Positions 45,110-52,579 of a stretch of DNA of 64,000 nucleotides are shown in pieces; the stretch's first letter is position 1; every line of letters begins with the position of its first letter. The stretch covers positions 124,001 to 188,000 of the forward strand of contig NZ_FOXA01000005.1 of assembly GCF_900115595.1 (NCBI RefSeq), given 5' to 3'. The stretch is from Tranquillimonas alkanivorans. Its GTDB lineage: Bacteria > Pseudomonadota > Alphaproteobacteria > Rhodobacterales > Rhodobacteraceae. A program made the translations under genes and the position numbers. The notes beneath the pieces were generated by a model. It saw only the letters and a program-made list of their open reading frames with translations, did not search any database and was not told the origin of the DNA.

Positions 45110-46365
45110 CACTGGATCCCCGAAACCACTTCGAGTTGCTTCGGCCGTGCAACCGTCACGTCCAAAGTCGCAAGCGCCGTAATCCGCAGGCCGCCCGAGG
45201 CGGCGTCGGTGAAGGGGTCGCGGATGAGGTCAACCGCCCCCCACTTGCCCACGAAGATCGGCGCCACGCCGCCCGCGTTCGTCGTCAAGAGCGCCTTGGA
45301 GGCCGCCGGCGTGCCCGTCGGAGTCGCCAGACCGTTGGTGGTCATGGCGATCGTTGAGACGTTCTTCGCGAGGCGGTCCCATTCCGTCACGGCGGTGCCG
45401 GCGTCGATGTAGCTTGCGTCCATCGCGTCCCACACCTCGGGCCGAAGCATCAGCCGTACGGCCGAAGGCGAGCCCGCGGCGTTGGCGAGCATGAAGCGCA
45501 CAACGGCCGAGCGGAACGCCGACCAAGTGGGCGCGGCGCCGAGATCGGTGTCGGTGATGCCGTAGGTCGCCGCTCCGGCGATGACGCCGAGAGGCTCCCC
45601 CGACGAACCGGAGCCCAGGAACACGACGCGATCCATCTCGACCGCCATCGCCGAGTTCATGTCGCGGCGCACGGCCTGCTCCAGCGCCGAGCCGGACTGT
45701 TTCAGCGTCTTGCGCGTGATCTTCATCTGCACGCCGAGCGTCTGGTCGGGCGCGAGCGCCTTGTCCGTGGTCTGGAACGCCTGCGGAGAGCCGACAGCGC
45801 CGGTCTCCGACGCCTGCCAGCCCACGCTGGCACCCTGCGTCACCACCGGCCATTCAATCTCGCCGTGGTCGATGCTGATCATCTGCGCGCCCATCCGGCT
45901 CGCCACGGAGTCGGGGAAAAGCCGATCGATAATCGGCCGCGTCTGGATCGGGTCCGGCGTGCCGCTCGCGATCGTCTCGCCGGCGCGAACCTCCAGCGCC
46001 TCCCAGGGCACCGGAACGCCGCGGTAGCCGCCGCGCTCGCGCAGCTCCTCGACAATCTCCGCCGTCGGGCCGTCGAGCTTACGTCCTTCATCGAGGGCGA
46101 GGGCAACCTGCCGCATCTCGAACCGGCCCATCAGCTCGGACCACTCGCGATCGCTGCGCGTTTCGAGTTCGCCCTTTGCGTCCCGGCGCTCCTCGTCCTC
46201 GGCGATGAGGGCGGCGCGATACCGGGTCTCGTTCGCCCGGTATTCCTTGTCGAGCGTGTCCATCGAACGCGTCTCGTCCTCAGTCGGCTCGGGCTTCGCC
46301 ACCAGCTCGGCGAGAGATTGACGGATTTCGGATTGCCGCCGCTGGATCTTCACGGATTCAAGCAT
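45109..46365 (-). CDS. Major capsid protein (HK97 fold)
   Basis: 418 residues. The N-terminal 100 residues are charged and coiled-coil-like (scaffold delta domain, KIQRRQSEIRQSLAELVAK), then the HK97 core: FPDSVASRMGAQMI, ITRKTLKQSGSALEQAVRRD, FLGSGSSGEPLGVI, LMLRPEVWDAM. Cleavage site expected near residue 100. AGGAAGGAAC precedes the ATG at 46365. It overlaps the HNH gene by eight bases. Confidence 0.93.
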   Translation of the reverse strand: MLESVKIQRRQSEIRQSLAELVAKPEPTEDETRSMDTLDKEYRANETRYRAALIAEDEERRDAKGELETRSDREWSELMGRFEMRQVALALDEGRKLDGPTAEIVEELRERGGYRGVPVPWEALEVRAGETIASGTPDPIQTRPIIDRLFPDSVASRMGAQMISIDHGEIEWPVVTQGASVGWQASETGAVGSPQAFQTTDKALAPDQTLGVQMKITRKTLKQSGSALEQAVRRDMNSAMAVEMDRVVFLGSGSSGEPLGVIAGAATYGITDTDLGAAPTWSAFRSAVVRFMLANAAGSPSAVRLMLRPEVWDAMDASYIDAGTAVTEWDRLAKNVSTIAMTTNGLATPTGTPAASKALLTTNAGGVAPIFVGKWGAVDLIRDPFTDAASGGLRITALATLDVTVARPKQLEVVSGIQ

Positions 46366-46693
46366 CGTTCGTTCCTTCCTGCTTGATAGGTTGACGGTGC
46401 GTGTCGAGCACCAGGTCGCGCCATTTCTGGCGGTCGTCGGAAAGCGGCGGATGCCCGCATTCCAGGCGTGTCTTGCGGCCGTGGCAGGAGCCGCAGAGGG
46501 TCTGTAGATTGCCCAAGTCGAAGGCGAGGCCGGGGTTCTCACGCACCGGCAACACGTGGTCGACTTCGAGGCGGTGACGGGAGCCACACTGGACGCAGCG
46601 CCACCCGTCGCGGCGCTTTGCGGCCATCCGGAGCGCCGGCCACCGCTTGTCACGGTAAACGGCCGCGCCATGGCGGTCGTACCTCAGACCCAT
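46358..46693 (-). CDS. HNH endonuclease
   Basis: 111 residues. CVQC at 33-36, LEVDHVLPV (DH at 45-46), NLQTLCGSCHGRKT; a complete zinc HNH fold. In HK97-type cos phages such a nuclease works with TerL in cos cleavage, so packaging may be cos-type. Starts inside the end of terL (10-base overlap). Confidence 0.9.
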   Translation of the reverse strand: MGLRYDRHGAAVYRDKRWPALRMAAKRRDGWRCVQCGSRHRLEVDHVLPVRENPGLAFDLGNLQTLCGSCHGRKTRLECGHPPLSDDRQKWRDLVLDTHRQPIKQEGTNDA

Positions 46694-48198
46694 ACCGCGG
46701 CCCTCCCCTGTCGAGCGGGCCGCGCCACGCGTCGGGCGCCCTCGGCCACCGCCAGCACTGCGGCCGCCGCCGCATCGATCCGGCCTAGACTGCGGCCCTT
46801 GGCGAGCTTGGCGTTGCCGGCAGGATCGATGAGCGTAATAGCGTCCGCGAAGGCGGAGCGTAGCAGCAGGGAGGGCCGGGTCCGGATCTGACCGTCGAAC
46901 AGCGCGCGCCGGAATCGCTCGATATCTTCCGAGCCGTCTTTCCATCCGAAGCCGCGCCACACGAACGGGACGCGCAGGCCGGCCTTCGCCATCGCCTCCG
47001 TGAACTCCGCGTGCCGGAACCGGTCGCCGACGATGCAGGCGATCGCGGCGCCGTCCACCTGCTTCGCGAGCTGCGCGAGCCAAGGCCCCGGCGGAACCGT
47101 GTTCTCGCCCAGCACTGAAAGCTCGCCCCGCTCCGCCATCTCGGCGTACCGCCCCGAGACGCCATCGGCGGCACCACGGTCAGAGAGAGACGGGCTCGAG
47201 GGGAAGGTTCCCAGCGCCTCAAGCCGCCCCGTCTGCGGCCAATACCAGGCCGCCGCGCTCATGCTGCGCGAGCCGCCGAGATCCACGCCGAGAATGCATT
47301 CGCCCTCGCGCTCCGGCAGCTCGTCCGGCGCCACTTCCGCCGAGAGCCACTCGTCCACGGTGACGAGCACCGATCGATCCTCGGTTGAGACGCGTTCGTT
47401 GCGGTTCAGGTTTCGGAACGATGAAAGCGCAGAGCCGCCGCGAGCGATCGCGCGCCGCGCTTGTGCCACCAGCCAATCCGCCGAGGCGCCGATGCCTTCG
47501 GTTGCGCCGGGGTTGGCGATGAGCAGCGACTCGAGGTCGTCCGCCGGGAGCCCGAACGGCGGGCGGTGTTCCTGGACGTAGGTGCCCGGCGGGGGCTCAT
47601 CCATCCAGCGCGAGAAGGTGTTCGCATCGTCCGGCGCCGAGGTGGAGATGATCAGCGCCTTGCCGTCGCGCTTGCCGAGGCCGGAGAGGATCGCGTTTTC
47701 GAGATTGTCGCCCTTGTCGCGTTCCCAAGCGGCCCGCTCGTCCAGCACCGCCAGCGTTGGCGCGCCGCCGAGGATGGAACGGCCGTCAGCCGCGATACAT
47801 CGAGCGAGTCCGCCGCCGTTGCCCGAATACTCGACCTCGAGGCGCGAGCCCCGGCGGATGGTGAACAACTCCTGTTCCGCCGCCGCCAGTCCCTCGACGT
47901 ACCCGGTGAGGAAGTTGAAGGCGATCTTCGCCTGGTCGCGGTTTCGGGCCGCGAAGATCACCTCCCGCCGCGGCTGCGGATCCCACACACCCATCAGCGC
48001 GCCGAGAGAGACGCCGGCCGAAAGGGCCGTCTTGGCATTGCCGCGCCCGATCGAGAGGATCGCGACCATGTTCGCAGAATCGAGCGCACCACGAACGAAT
48101 CTGCGCTGAAACTCCGCCAGGCGCAGAGGCTCGCCCGCCCGCGGCCCTTCCGGGATCCGAAGAGTTTCGAGGAAGCGGAGAGCGGTCTCAGCCGTCAT
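46684..48198 (-). CDS. Terminase large subunit
   Basis: 504 residues. ATPase P-loop-like SIGRGNAKT (49-57), Walker B LAVLDE (149-154), and a C-terminal nuclease starting ILGVDLGGSRSMSAAAW. Packages DNA into proheads. The ATG at 48198 is preferred (GGGGGGCAG upstream); a longer frame to 48255 lacks support. No small terminase is recognised beside it. Confidence 0.93.
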   Translation of the reverse strand: MTAETALRFLETLRIPEGPRAGEPLRLAEFQRRFVRGALDSANMVAILSIGRGNAKTALSAGVSLGALMGVWDPQPRREVIFAARNRDQAKIAFNFLTGYVEGLAAAEQELFTIRRGSRLEVEYSGNGGGLARCIAADGRSILGGAPTLAVLDERAAWERDKGDNLENAILSGLGKRDGKALIISTSAPDDANTFSRWMDEPPPGTYVQEHRPPFGLPADDLESLLIANPGATEGIGASADWLVAQARRAIARGGSALSSFRNLNRNERVSTEDRSVLVTVDEWLSAEVAPDELPEREGECILGVDLGGSRSMSAAAWYWPQTGRLEALGTFPSSPSLSDRGAADGVSGRYAEMAERGELSVLGENTVPPGPWLAQLAKQVDGAAIACIVGDRFRHAEFTEAMAKAGLRVPFVWRGFGWKDGSEDIERFRRALFDGQIRTRPSLLLRSAFADAITLIDPAGNAKLAKGRSLGRIDAAAAAVLAVAEGARRVARPARQGRAAVWV

Positions 48199-48202
48199 TC
48201 TG

Positions 48203-48222
48203 CCCCCCAGAATTTTTGGGGA
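48203..48222 (-). repeat. Hairpin ahead of terL
   Basis: CCCCAGAATTTTTGGGG (plus strand) gives a four-base stem. It resembles the hairpin at 42375-42394 (TGCCCCCAGATTTGGGGGCA). Significance unknown; candidate packaging or regulatory motif. Confidence 0.3.
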
Positions 48223-48285
48223 GAGAGAAAAGAACACCCCGACCCGCGACCCCACCCAGAGCGGATGTTCCGGCCATTGGGACCA

Positions 48286-48687
48286 TCAGCGAAACCTCCG
48301 CTTCGCTTCGGCCGTGTTGCGCGCGACGATCCCCAGCCAGCGGCCCGCGGCGGTTTCGCGGAACATCGCTGGCGGCCGGAGGCTGTCGCCGTACTCGGCC
48401 GCCCGCTCGTACCCCGTCCACCAGCCGCCCGCGACGACATCGCCCGGCTGCATCGCGGCCGCGACAGCTTGGTAGCTCGTCGCACCCTTCAGCTTCAGAC
48501 CGCCGCCGAGGCGGACGCTCAGGCTGTTGCGCAGGCGCCCGGTCTTGACCGGCATTCGCCCGCCCTTGTCCTGCGGCGTCTGCGCATCCTCGAACACGTC
48601 GTGCGTCGAGCGCTGGACGACGTGGGTTGCGCGCTGCCCGACCTTGCGCGTCCACGCCCTCAAGTCCCCGAACTTATATTTCGCCAT
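48286..48687 (-). CDS. HK97 gp10-like head-tail joining protein
   Basis: 133 residues. MPVKTGRLRNSLSVRL, then AAEYGDSLRPPAMFRET are the PVxTGxLRxS / EyG hallmarks of gp10-like neck proteins. In HK97 this gene lies after the connectors, near the tail genes; here it stands before terL. Confidence 0.82.
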   Translation of the reverse strand: MAKYKFGDLRAWTRKVGQRATHVVQRSTHDVFEDAQTPQDKGGRMPVKTGRLRNSLSVRLGGGLKLKGATSYQAVAAAMQPGDVVAGGWWTGYERAAEYGDSLRPPAMFRETAAGRWLGIVARNTAEAKRRFR

Positions 48688-48723
48688 CGCAGTCTATCTC
48701 CTGTTTGATCCGCATCGGGTTGG

Positions 48724-49410
48724 TCATCCCCACGCCCTCGCGTCGGTGGGATCGTCGAGCGCCTCGAAGTCCTCCCGCGCCTCCGACAGCGCCCGCCGCC
48801 GCTCCTCTTCGACCCACTCTTCGAATTCGGCGTCTCCGGAGAGATGGTCCGCGCCGCAGTGATGCCCTCGCGCGGAATTCACTGCGGAGGAGTCATCTCT
48901 CTTTCTCTGCGAATGGACGGTTAATGGATGGTTAATGGATGGTTTGGGGGCAACCTCCGGCCCACCCGTGGCCAACCTCCGGCCCACCAGTGGGTGACCT
49001 CCGGCCCCCTTGGCCGGTTCGTCCATCCGCTTTGGGGGGGGCAACCTCCGGCCCTCTTGGTCGGTCGCAGACGCCTTCTCGAGCCGATGACGGCCGATCG
49101 CGTTCAGCGGTAGGGATTGCAGCTTTTCCAAGTCTATCCGGTAATTGACTGTATGGCCGCCACGACATGGGCGCGTGCCGGTTCGCGCAATCAGGCCGTC
49201 TTTCCGGAGGCTGGCCAGGACGTTCTTCACGGTCGACGTCGACTGCTCCGTCAGTTCTGAAAGCGTGTTGCGCGAGAGGTAGATGTCGTCGCCTCCAGCG
49301 TCCGCCCTGTCAGCCATCGCCAGGAGAACGCATTTCCGAGCTGCGGCCGAGGCCTTCGATGCCTTGCCAATCGCGCGCTCCTCCACCAGCTCGCGAACTC
49401 GGAAGCTCAT
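48724..49410 (-). CDS. Winged-helix replication-type protein (phage O-like)
   Basis: 228 residues. The N-terminus is a winged helix: MSFRVRELVEERAIG, then LSRNTLSELTEQSTSTVKNV (helix-turn-helix) and LRKDGLIARTG. The middle (residues about 115-165) is low-complexity because the DNA holds iteron-like repeats there. The C-terminus is acidic. Origin binding like lambda O is likely; a transcription factor or a small terminase are alternatives. Its start overlaps the preceding stop (ATGA). Confidence 0.7.
   Translation of the reverse strand: MSFRVRELVEERAIGKASKASAAARKCVLLAMADRADAGGDDIYLSRNTLSELTEQSTSTVKNVLASLRKDGLIARTGTRPCRGGHTVNYRIDLEKLQSLPLNAIGRHRLEKASATDQEGRRLPPPKRMDEPAKGAGGHPLVGRRLATGGPEVAPKPSINHPLTVHSQRKRDDSSAVNSARGHHCGADHLSGDAEFEEWVEEERRRALSEAREDFEALDDPTDARAWG
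48911..48944. repeat. AT-rich 11-base tandem repeat (origin unwinding candidate)
   Basis: GGTTAATGGAT occurs twice in tandem (48918-48939) and partly again on both sides (AATGGAC before; GGTTT after). It directly abuts the iteron-like repeats on the downstream side of the gene, as the AT-rich part does in lambda ori. Confidence 0.5.
48950..49053. repeat. Iteron-like repeats inside the replication gene
   Basis: Four copies of CAACCTCCGGCCC (one with TG for CA) start at 48950, 48972, 48994 and 49041. The first three are exactly 22 bases apart, two helical turns. Together with the AT-rich repeat this resembles a replication origin inside the initiator gene. Confidence 0.6.
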
Positions 49411-49631
49411 GCGCCACTCCCGCTGCGTGTCGCGTCCGGGAACCGGCCAGCGACGATCCCGTCGGCGAAGGTCGCCACCTCGTCCGCATCATGAAAGAGG
49501 AGCCGCGCGCGCTGCGTAGGGCCGTGAACCGTGACCAGAAAGACCGGACCGCACCGGCCCTCCTGAATAGCGCACGAGACGCCGACGCCGCCGGGCGCTT
49601 CGGGGGCTCGGACGTAGACGACATTTCCCAT
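49407..49631 (-). CDS. Island small protein, unknown
   Basis: 74 residues, MGNVVYVRAPEAPGGVGVSC..., probably a small beta-sandwich (CGPVFLVTVHGPTQRARLLF). GGAGATC lies before the ATG and the stop overlaps the replication gene. No family recognised. Confidence 0.7.
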   Translation of the reverse strand: MGNVVYVRAPEAPGGVGVSCAIQEGRCGPVFLVTVHGPTQRARLLFHDADEVATFADGIVAGRFPDATRSGSGA

Positions 49632-49644
49632 CAGCTTGATCTCC

Positions 49645-49845
49645 TCATGACGCCTTCGCCTGTTTCTCGAGCCAGGCCTCGATTTCGCTTAAGCGCCAAT
49701 AGCGACGGCGAGAAATTCTTGTTGGCTTGGGGAATTCCAGCTCCGGATCGTGCTGCCATCGCCAAATTGTCATGTCGCTTACGCCGCCAATCATTTCCCG
49801 AACGGCGACGGCCGGGATTAATCTGTTCTCGGTTTCAGAGGGCAT
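49645..49845 (-). CDS. AlpA/MerR-like excisionase or regulator
   Basis: 66 residues. AVREMIGGVSDMTIWRWQHD is the helix-turn-helix, followed by FPKPTRISRRRYWRLSEIEA and WLEKQ, the AlpA family layout. In P4-like elements and PICIs AlpA activates integrase/excision and the late operon. The ATG at 49845 has GAGGACGG upstream; a start at 49875 adds ten residues. It faces away from the integrase's coding end, across the operator-like sites. Confidence 0.88.
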   Translation of the reverse strand: MPSETENRLIPAVAVREMIGGVSDMTIWRWQHDPELEFPKPTRISRRRYWRLSEIEAWLEKQAKAS

Positions 49846-49961
49846 GATCCGTCCTCGTGTTAGAAAGCGTGGCACACCGATATGCGAGCGTGCCGCGCCC
49901 CTTCTGACAAGGAGAAATTCTGCATCTAGGGTGTGGAGAAGGAGGGTGGCGATCCAGATAT

Positions 49962-50040
49962 ATCGCTAATAGCGATCCACGTTTCCGATTTCGCCTTTTC
50001 CCTCTGTTTCGCCCCCCAAGCGAAAGTCGCTAATTGCGAT
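49962..50040. promoter_or_regulatory. Two palindromic operator candidates
   Basis: ATCGCTAATAGCGAT at 49962-49976 and GTCGCTAATTGCGAT at 50026-50040, each an imperfect palindrome with core TCGCTAAT-W-GCGA, 64 bases apart, in the gap between the AlpA gene start and integrase stop. No other copies were noticed in the window. Likely binding sites for AlpA or an absent repressor. Confidence 0.55.
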
Positions 50041-50068
50041 ATTCCAGCGAGGCGCACTTTTAGGTGAG

Positions 50069-51328
50069 TTACAGCGCTTTCCCGCGCTCGAGCGGCACGA
50101 CGTTGTCGGAATGCCCCTCGGCCAGGCCCGAAACGAATCGCGCCCACGCCTCGAGCGCCTGCCTTTTTTCGTCGCTGAAGTCGTGACGCTGGTAAATACC
50201 GACGATCCCGCCGCCTGTGCCCGAGACGTGATTCAGCACGCTCTCCGTCACGCGAACCGGGACCCCGAGGCGAGCCATTCCCGTGGCGGCTGTGCGGCGG
50301 AGGTCGTGAAAGCGCCAAGGCTGCAGATCGACCCGCTCGCCGCTCTCCTCCGCCGCGATCTCCTCCATCTTCCTGTGTATCCTGTCCCGCGCCTTGCTGA
50401 AGCCACTCACGGGACGCGCCCCGTTGGTCGTGAAGATCAAGCTGGTGTCGCCGATGCGATCCATGCGGTCTAGGATTTCGAGCGCCGGTCGAGACAGCGG
50501 CACCGAATGTGGTCGAGCGTTTTTTGTCCGGGCTGGGGGCAGGTGCCAGAGGTCGCCGTCGAGTTCGTCGTAGGTCATCTCGGCGACTTCCCGGAGCCGC
50601 TGTGCGGTCAACACGAGCACCTGCCCGAGCAGTCCCCACGGCTGCCCGACAGCCTCGCAGGCCCGCCAGAACAGGCGCAGTTCCGCATCGCTCAAGACGC
50701 GATCGCGCGGCACTTCCTTCGCCGGCGGCTTCAGGCCCGCTGTCGGTGCAACCTGAAGAACGTCGCGCTCGACCGCCCACGCGAAGAGTTTTCGGACGAC
50801 GGCCAGTGTGCGGTTCGCCGTCACGCCGCGCCCGGTGTCCATTAGCCCGTCCAGAAGCTCGACCACATCGCGACGGGTGATCTCGTGCACGTCGCGATTT
50901 CCCCAAACCGGCACGACGTGGCGATATAGAAGGCGCCGCGCCTCCGCGCCGCTCTTCAGGGTGCTCAAGTGGCGCCGGTCGAATTGCTCGACCAGCGTTC
51001 TCACCTTGTCGCGCTCCGTCAGCTGCGCCTCGAGCCGCGCGGCCTTCGTCGCCTTCTTCTTGAGGGCAGGATCGCGTCCTTGGGCGACTTCCTCGAGCGC
51101 CTCGGCGGCCGCCGCGCGGGCGTCAGCCAAGCCCATCGCCGGCCACTTGCCGAGCGTCAATTTCTTCGACTTTCCGGCCATCCGGTAGCGGACGGCCCAC
51201 GACTTCGCGCCGCTGGTTTGGAGCTGCAAATAGAGCCCCGGCAGGGCGGGATCCGGATGCTCGACTCGCCTGTCCGGGTCCGGCTTGAGAGCTTCAATCG
51301 ATCGAGTGGTAAGAGCCTTGCGCGCCAT
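50069..51328 (-). CDS. P4-type tyrosine integrase
   Basis: 419 residues. N-terminal DUF4102-type arm domain (LPGLYLQLQTSGAKSWAVRY), a core-binding domain (110-200), and the catalytic domain with R244 (TAQRLREVAEM), H341-x-x-R344 (HDLRR), H367 and Y379 (IYQRHDF). It should recombine the 52-base att copies. It starts 185 bases inside the right end. Confidence 0.95.
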   Translation of the reverse strand: MARKALTTRSIEALKPDPDRRVEHPDPALPGLYLQLQTSGAKSWAVRYRMAGKSKKLTLGKWPAMGLADARAAAAEALEEVAQGRDPALKKKATKAARLEAQLTERDKVRTLVEQFDRRHLSTLKSGAEARRLLYRHVVPVWGNRDVHEITRRDVVELLDGLMDTGRGVTANRTLAVVRKLFAWAVERDVLQVAPTAGLKPPAKEVPRDRVLSDAELRLFWRACEAVGQPWGLLGQVLVLTAQRLREVAEMTYDELDGDLWHLPPARTKNARPHSVPLSRPALEILDRMDRIGDTSLIFTTNGARPVSGFSKARDRIHRKMEEIAAEESGERVDLQPWRFHDLRRTAATGMARLGVPVRVTESVLNHVSGTGGGIVGIYQRHDFSDEKRQALEAWARFVSGLAEGHSDNVVPLERGKAL

Positions 51329-51329
51329 G

Positions 51330-51422
51330 TCAGATGCTCCAATGAAATATCAGATGGTCCAGCTGGGGTAACACTGGGGTAACGGATTCATCTGATACGG
51401 AATGTTAGGCGCTGTTCCTAAC
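51330..51422. promoter_or_regulatory. Right arm / integrase promoter region with repeats
   Basis: Direct repeats TCAGATGCTCCA (51330-51341) and TCAGATGGTCCA (51350-51361), an inverted copy CATCTGATA (51389-51397), the tandem TGGGGTAAC pair (51364-51372, 51375-51383), and an inverted repeat GTTAGG-N7-CCTAAC (51404-51422). The TGGGGTAAC pair also occurs at the left end. These suit integrase arm binding and autoregulation. The rest of the gap to attR shows nothing further. Confidence 0.5.
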
Positions 51423-51513
51423 TCTGTCGATTATCCTGTGTAAGCGACTGGCAAAGCTTCCGAAAAATGGAGAATCTCGGCAGGATTCGTTAGATAGCGT
51501 TTTCCCGAAGAAT

Positions 51514-51565
51514 CTGACTTTTAATCAGTGGGTCGCAGGTTCGAATCCTGCACGGCTCACCACTC
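51514..51565 (+). repeat. attR (52-base direct repeat)
   Basis: Perfect copy of 41437-41488, covering the anticodon arm to just past the CCA of tRNA-Lys. Lacks the 5' half, so it is not a tRNA gene. 51566-51704 beyond it holds no gene. Confidence 0.95.
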
Positions 51566-51704
51566 TTCTACCCGGTGACGTCATGTTGCGGGCCGCGCAG
51601 CGGTCCCGGCGGCGTGTGCCGTGTTTGCCGGAACTCCGGACGGTGCCGCGCGTCGGGCGGCAGGTGCGACACGCACTTCCACCGACGAACGTCAGGAGGA
51701 CGAC

Positions 51705-52106
51705 ATGCAAACCCGAGAGATCATTGCCACCCATCCCTCCGCGCAGGGCAGCGTGAGCGAGGCACTGGTGCGCTTCATCGACGAGGCTTTCGCCTGCGCA
51801 CAGACCTGTACCGCCTGCGCCGACGCCTGCCTGGCCGAGGAAAAGGTTGCCGAGATGCGCCGGTGCATCCGTCTCAACCTCGACTGCGCCGACATCTGCG
51901 CGGCGGCGGGCAAGATGGGATCGCGCCGGGCGGGCTCGAACGAGCCGGTGCTGCGCGCGACGATTGAAGCCTGCGCTGCCGCCTGCCGCGCCTGCGGTGA
52001 CGAGTGCTCGACCCACGCCGAGATGCACGAACATTGCCGCATCTGCGCCGAAGCCTGCAAACGCTGCGCCGACGCCTGCGATGCCGCGCTCGCCGATATC
52101 GGCTGA
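51705..52106 (+). CDS. Four-helix-bundle copper-binding protein (Csp-like, DUF326)
   Basis: 133 residues with 16 cysteines spaced as C-x-x-C and C-x-x-x-C along the helices (CAQTCTACADAC, CIRLNLDCADIC, CAAACRACGDEC, CRICAEACKRCADAC). This lines a four-helix bundle that can store many Cu(I). No signal peptide is seen, so it is the cytosolic type. AGGAGGACGAC precedes the ATG at 51705. Host gene just outside attR. Confidence 0.92.
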   Translation: MQTREIIATHPSAQGSVSEALVRFIDEAFACAQTCTACADACLAEEKVAEMRRCIRLNLDCADICAAAGKMGSRRAGSNEPVLRATIEACAAACRACGDECSTHAEMHEHCRICAEACKRCADACDAALADIG

Positions 52107-52109
52107 GCG

Positions 52110-52535
52110 CTAGGGGTAGTACCGCATCCGCACCGCGACGCGGCCGCCCGGCTCCCTTATCCGGACGGCCGCGTCGCGGAAGTCGGGCGGCCCGAACCGC
52201 ATGCGCGCATCGCGGCTGAAGCCGAGCCCCTCGAGCGGGCGGAAAAAGGCGCGGCGGTCGAGTTCGCCGTTGGCGTATTCATCGTGGAACGCCTGAACGG
52301 CATAGTCGCCCGGGGGAATATCGCTGAAGGTCAGGCCACTGTCCGCCGCCGGGACCCGCTCGCGATACGGGCAGGCGGGGTCGAGGAACAGCGCCTCGGG
52401 GCAGACCGCGACGAGGATTTCTCCCGCACTGTTGCGCAGGCCGGTCACGTCCACGCGCAGATCGGCCGAGAGGGCCGGCAGCGGCATCGCCGCGATGGCG
52501 GCGAGCACGGCCGACAGGATTCGCCTAGATCTCAT
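52110..52535 (-). CDS. DUF2141 secreted protein
   Basis: 141 residues. Signal peptide (MRSRRILSAVLAAIAAMPLP, cut after ALSA) and a beta-sandwich: LRVDVTGLRNSAGEILVAVC, then FSDIPPGDYAVQAFHDEYAN and the family's GxGFSxD (GLGFSRDA). Function unknown; periplasmic or exported. Convergent with the copper protein, three bases apart. Confidence 0.87.
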   Translation of the reverse strand: MRSRRILSAVLAAIAAMPLPALSADLRVDVTGLRNSAGEILVAVCPEALFLDPACPYRERVPAADSGLTFSDIPPGDYAVQAFHDEYANGELDRRAFFRPLEGLGFSRDARMRFGPPDFRDAAVRIREPGGRVAVRMRYYP

Positions 52536-52579
52536 GCGCGTCTCCCGTGCCCTGTGTGGCATGTGGCATCGGCCGCGCC

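Larger units (their letters stand above)
41437..51565. mobile_element. Integrated satellite-like element (cf-PICI candidate) at tRNA-Lys
   Basis: Bounded by two perfect 52-base direct repeats of the tRNA-Lys 3' half. Contents, reading from the right end: tyrosine integrase, AlpA-like regulator, small protein, replication protein with origin-like repeats, HK97 gp10-like protein, TerL, HNH nuclease, major capsid, prohead protease, connector, portal, three small genes, and one opposing small gene. About 10.1 kb. There are no tail, tape-measure, lysis or CI-type genes. All frames are intact. Known capsid-forming phage-inducible islands have this content; a shrunken prophage is the alternative. 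No helper phage is visible in the window. Confidence 0.8.

Noticed and set aside
41437-51565. Gene transfer agent cluster, common in Rhodobacterales
   Set aside because: GTA clusters have tail genes and no integrase or att repeats; this locus has an integrase, att copies and no tail genes.
51525-52034. Minus-strand frame across attR and the copper protein gene
   Set aside because: It includes the tRNA-fragment antisense and is the shadow of a clear Cys-rich gene on the plus strand.
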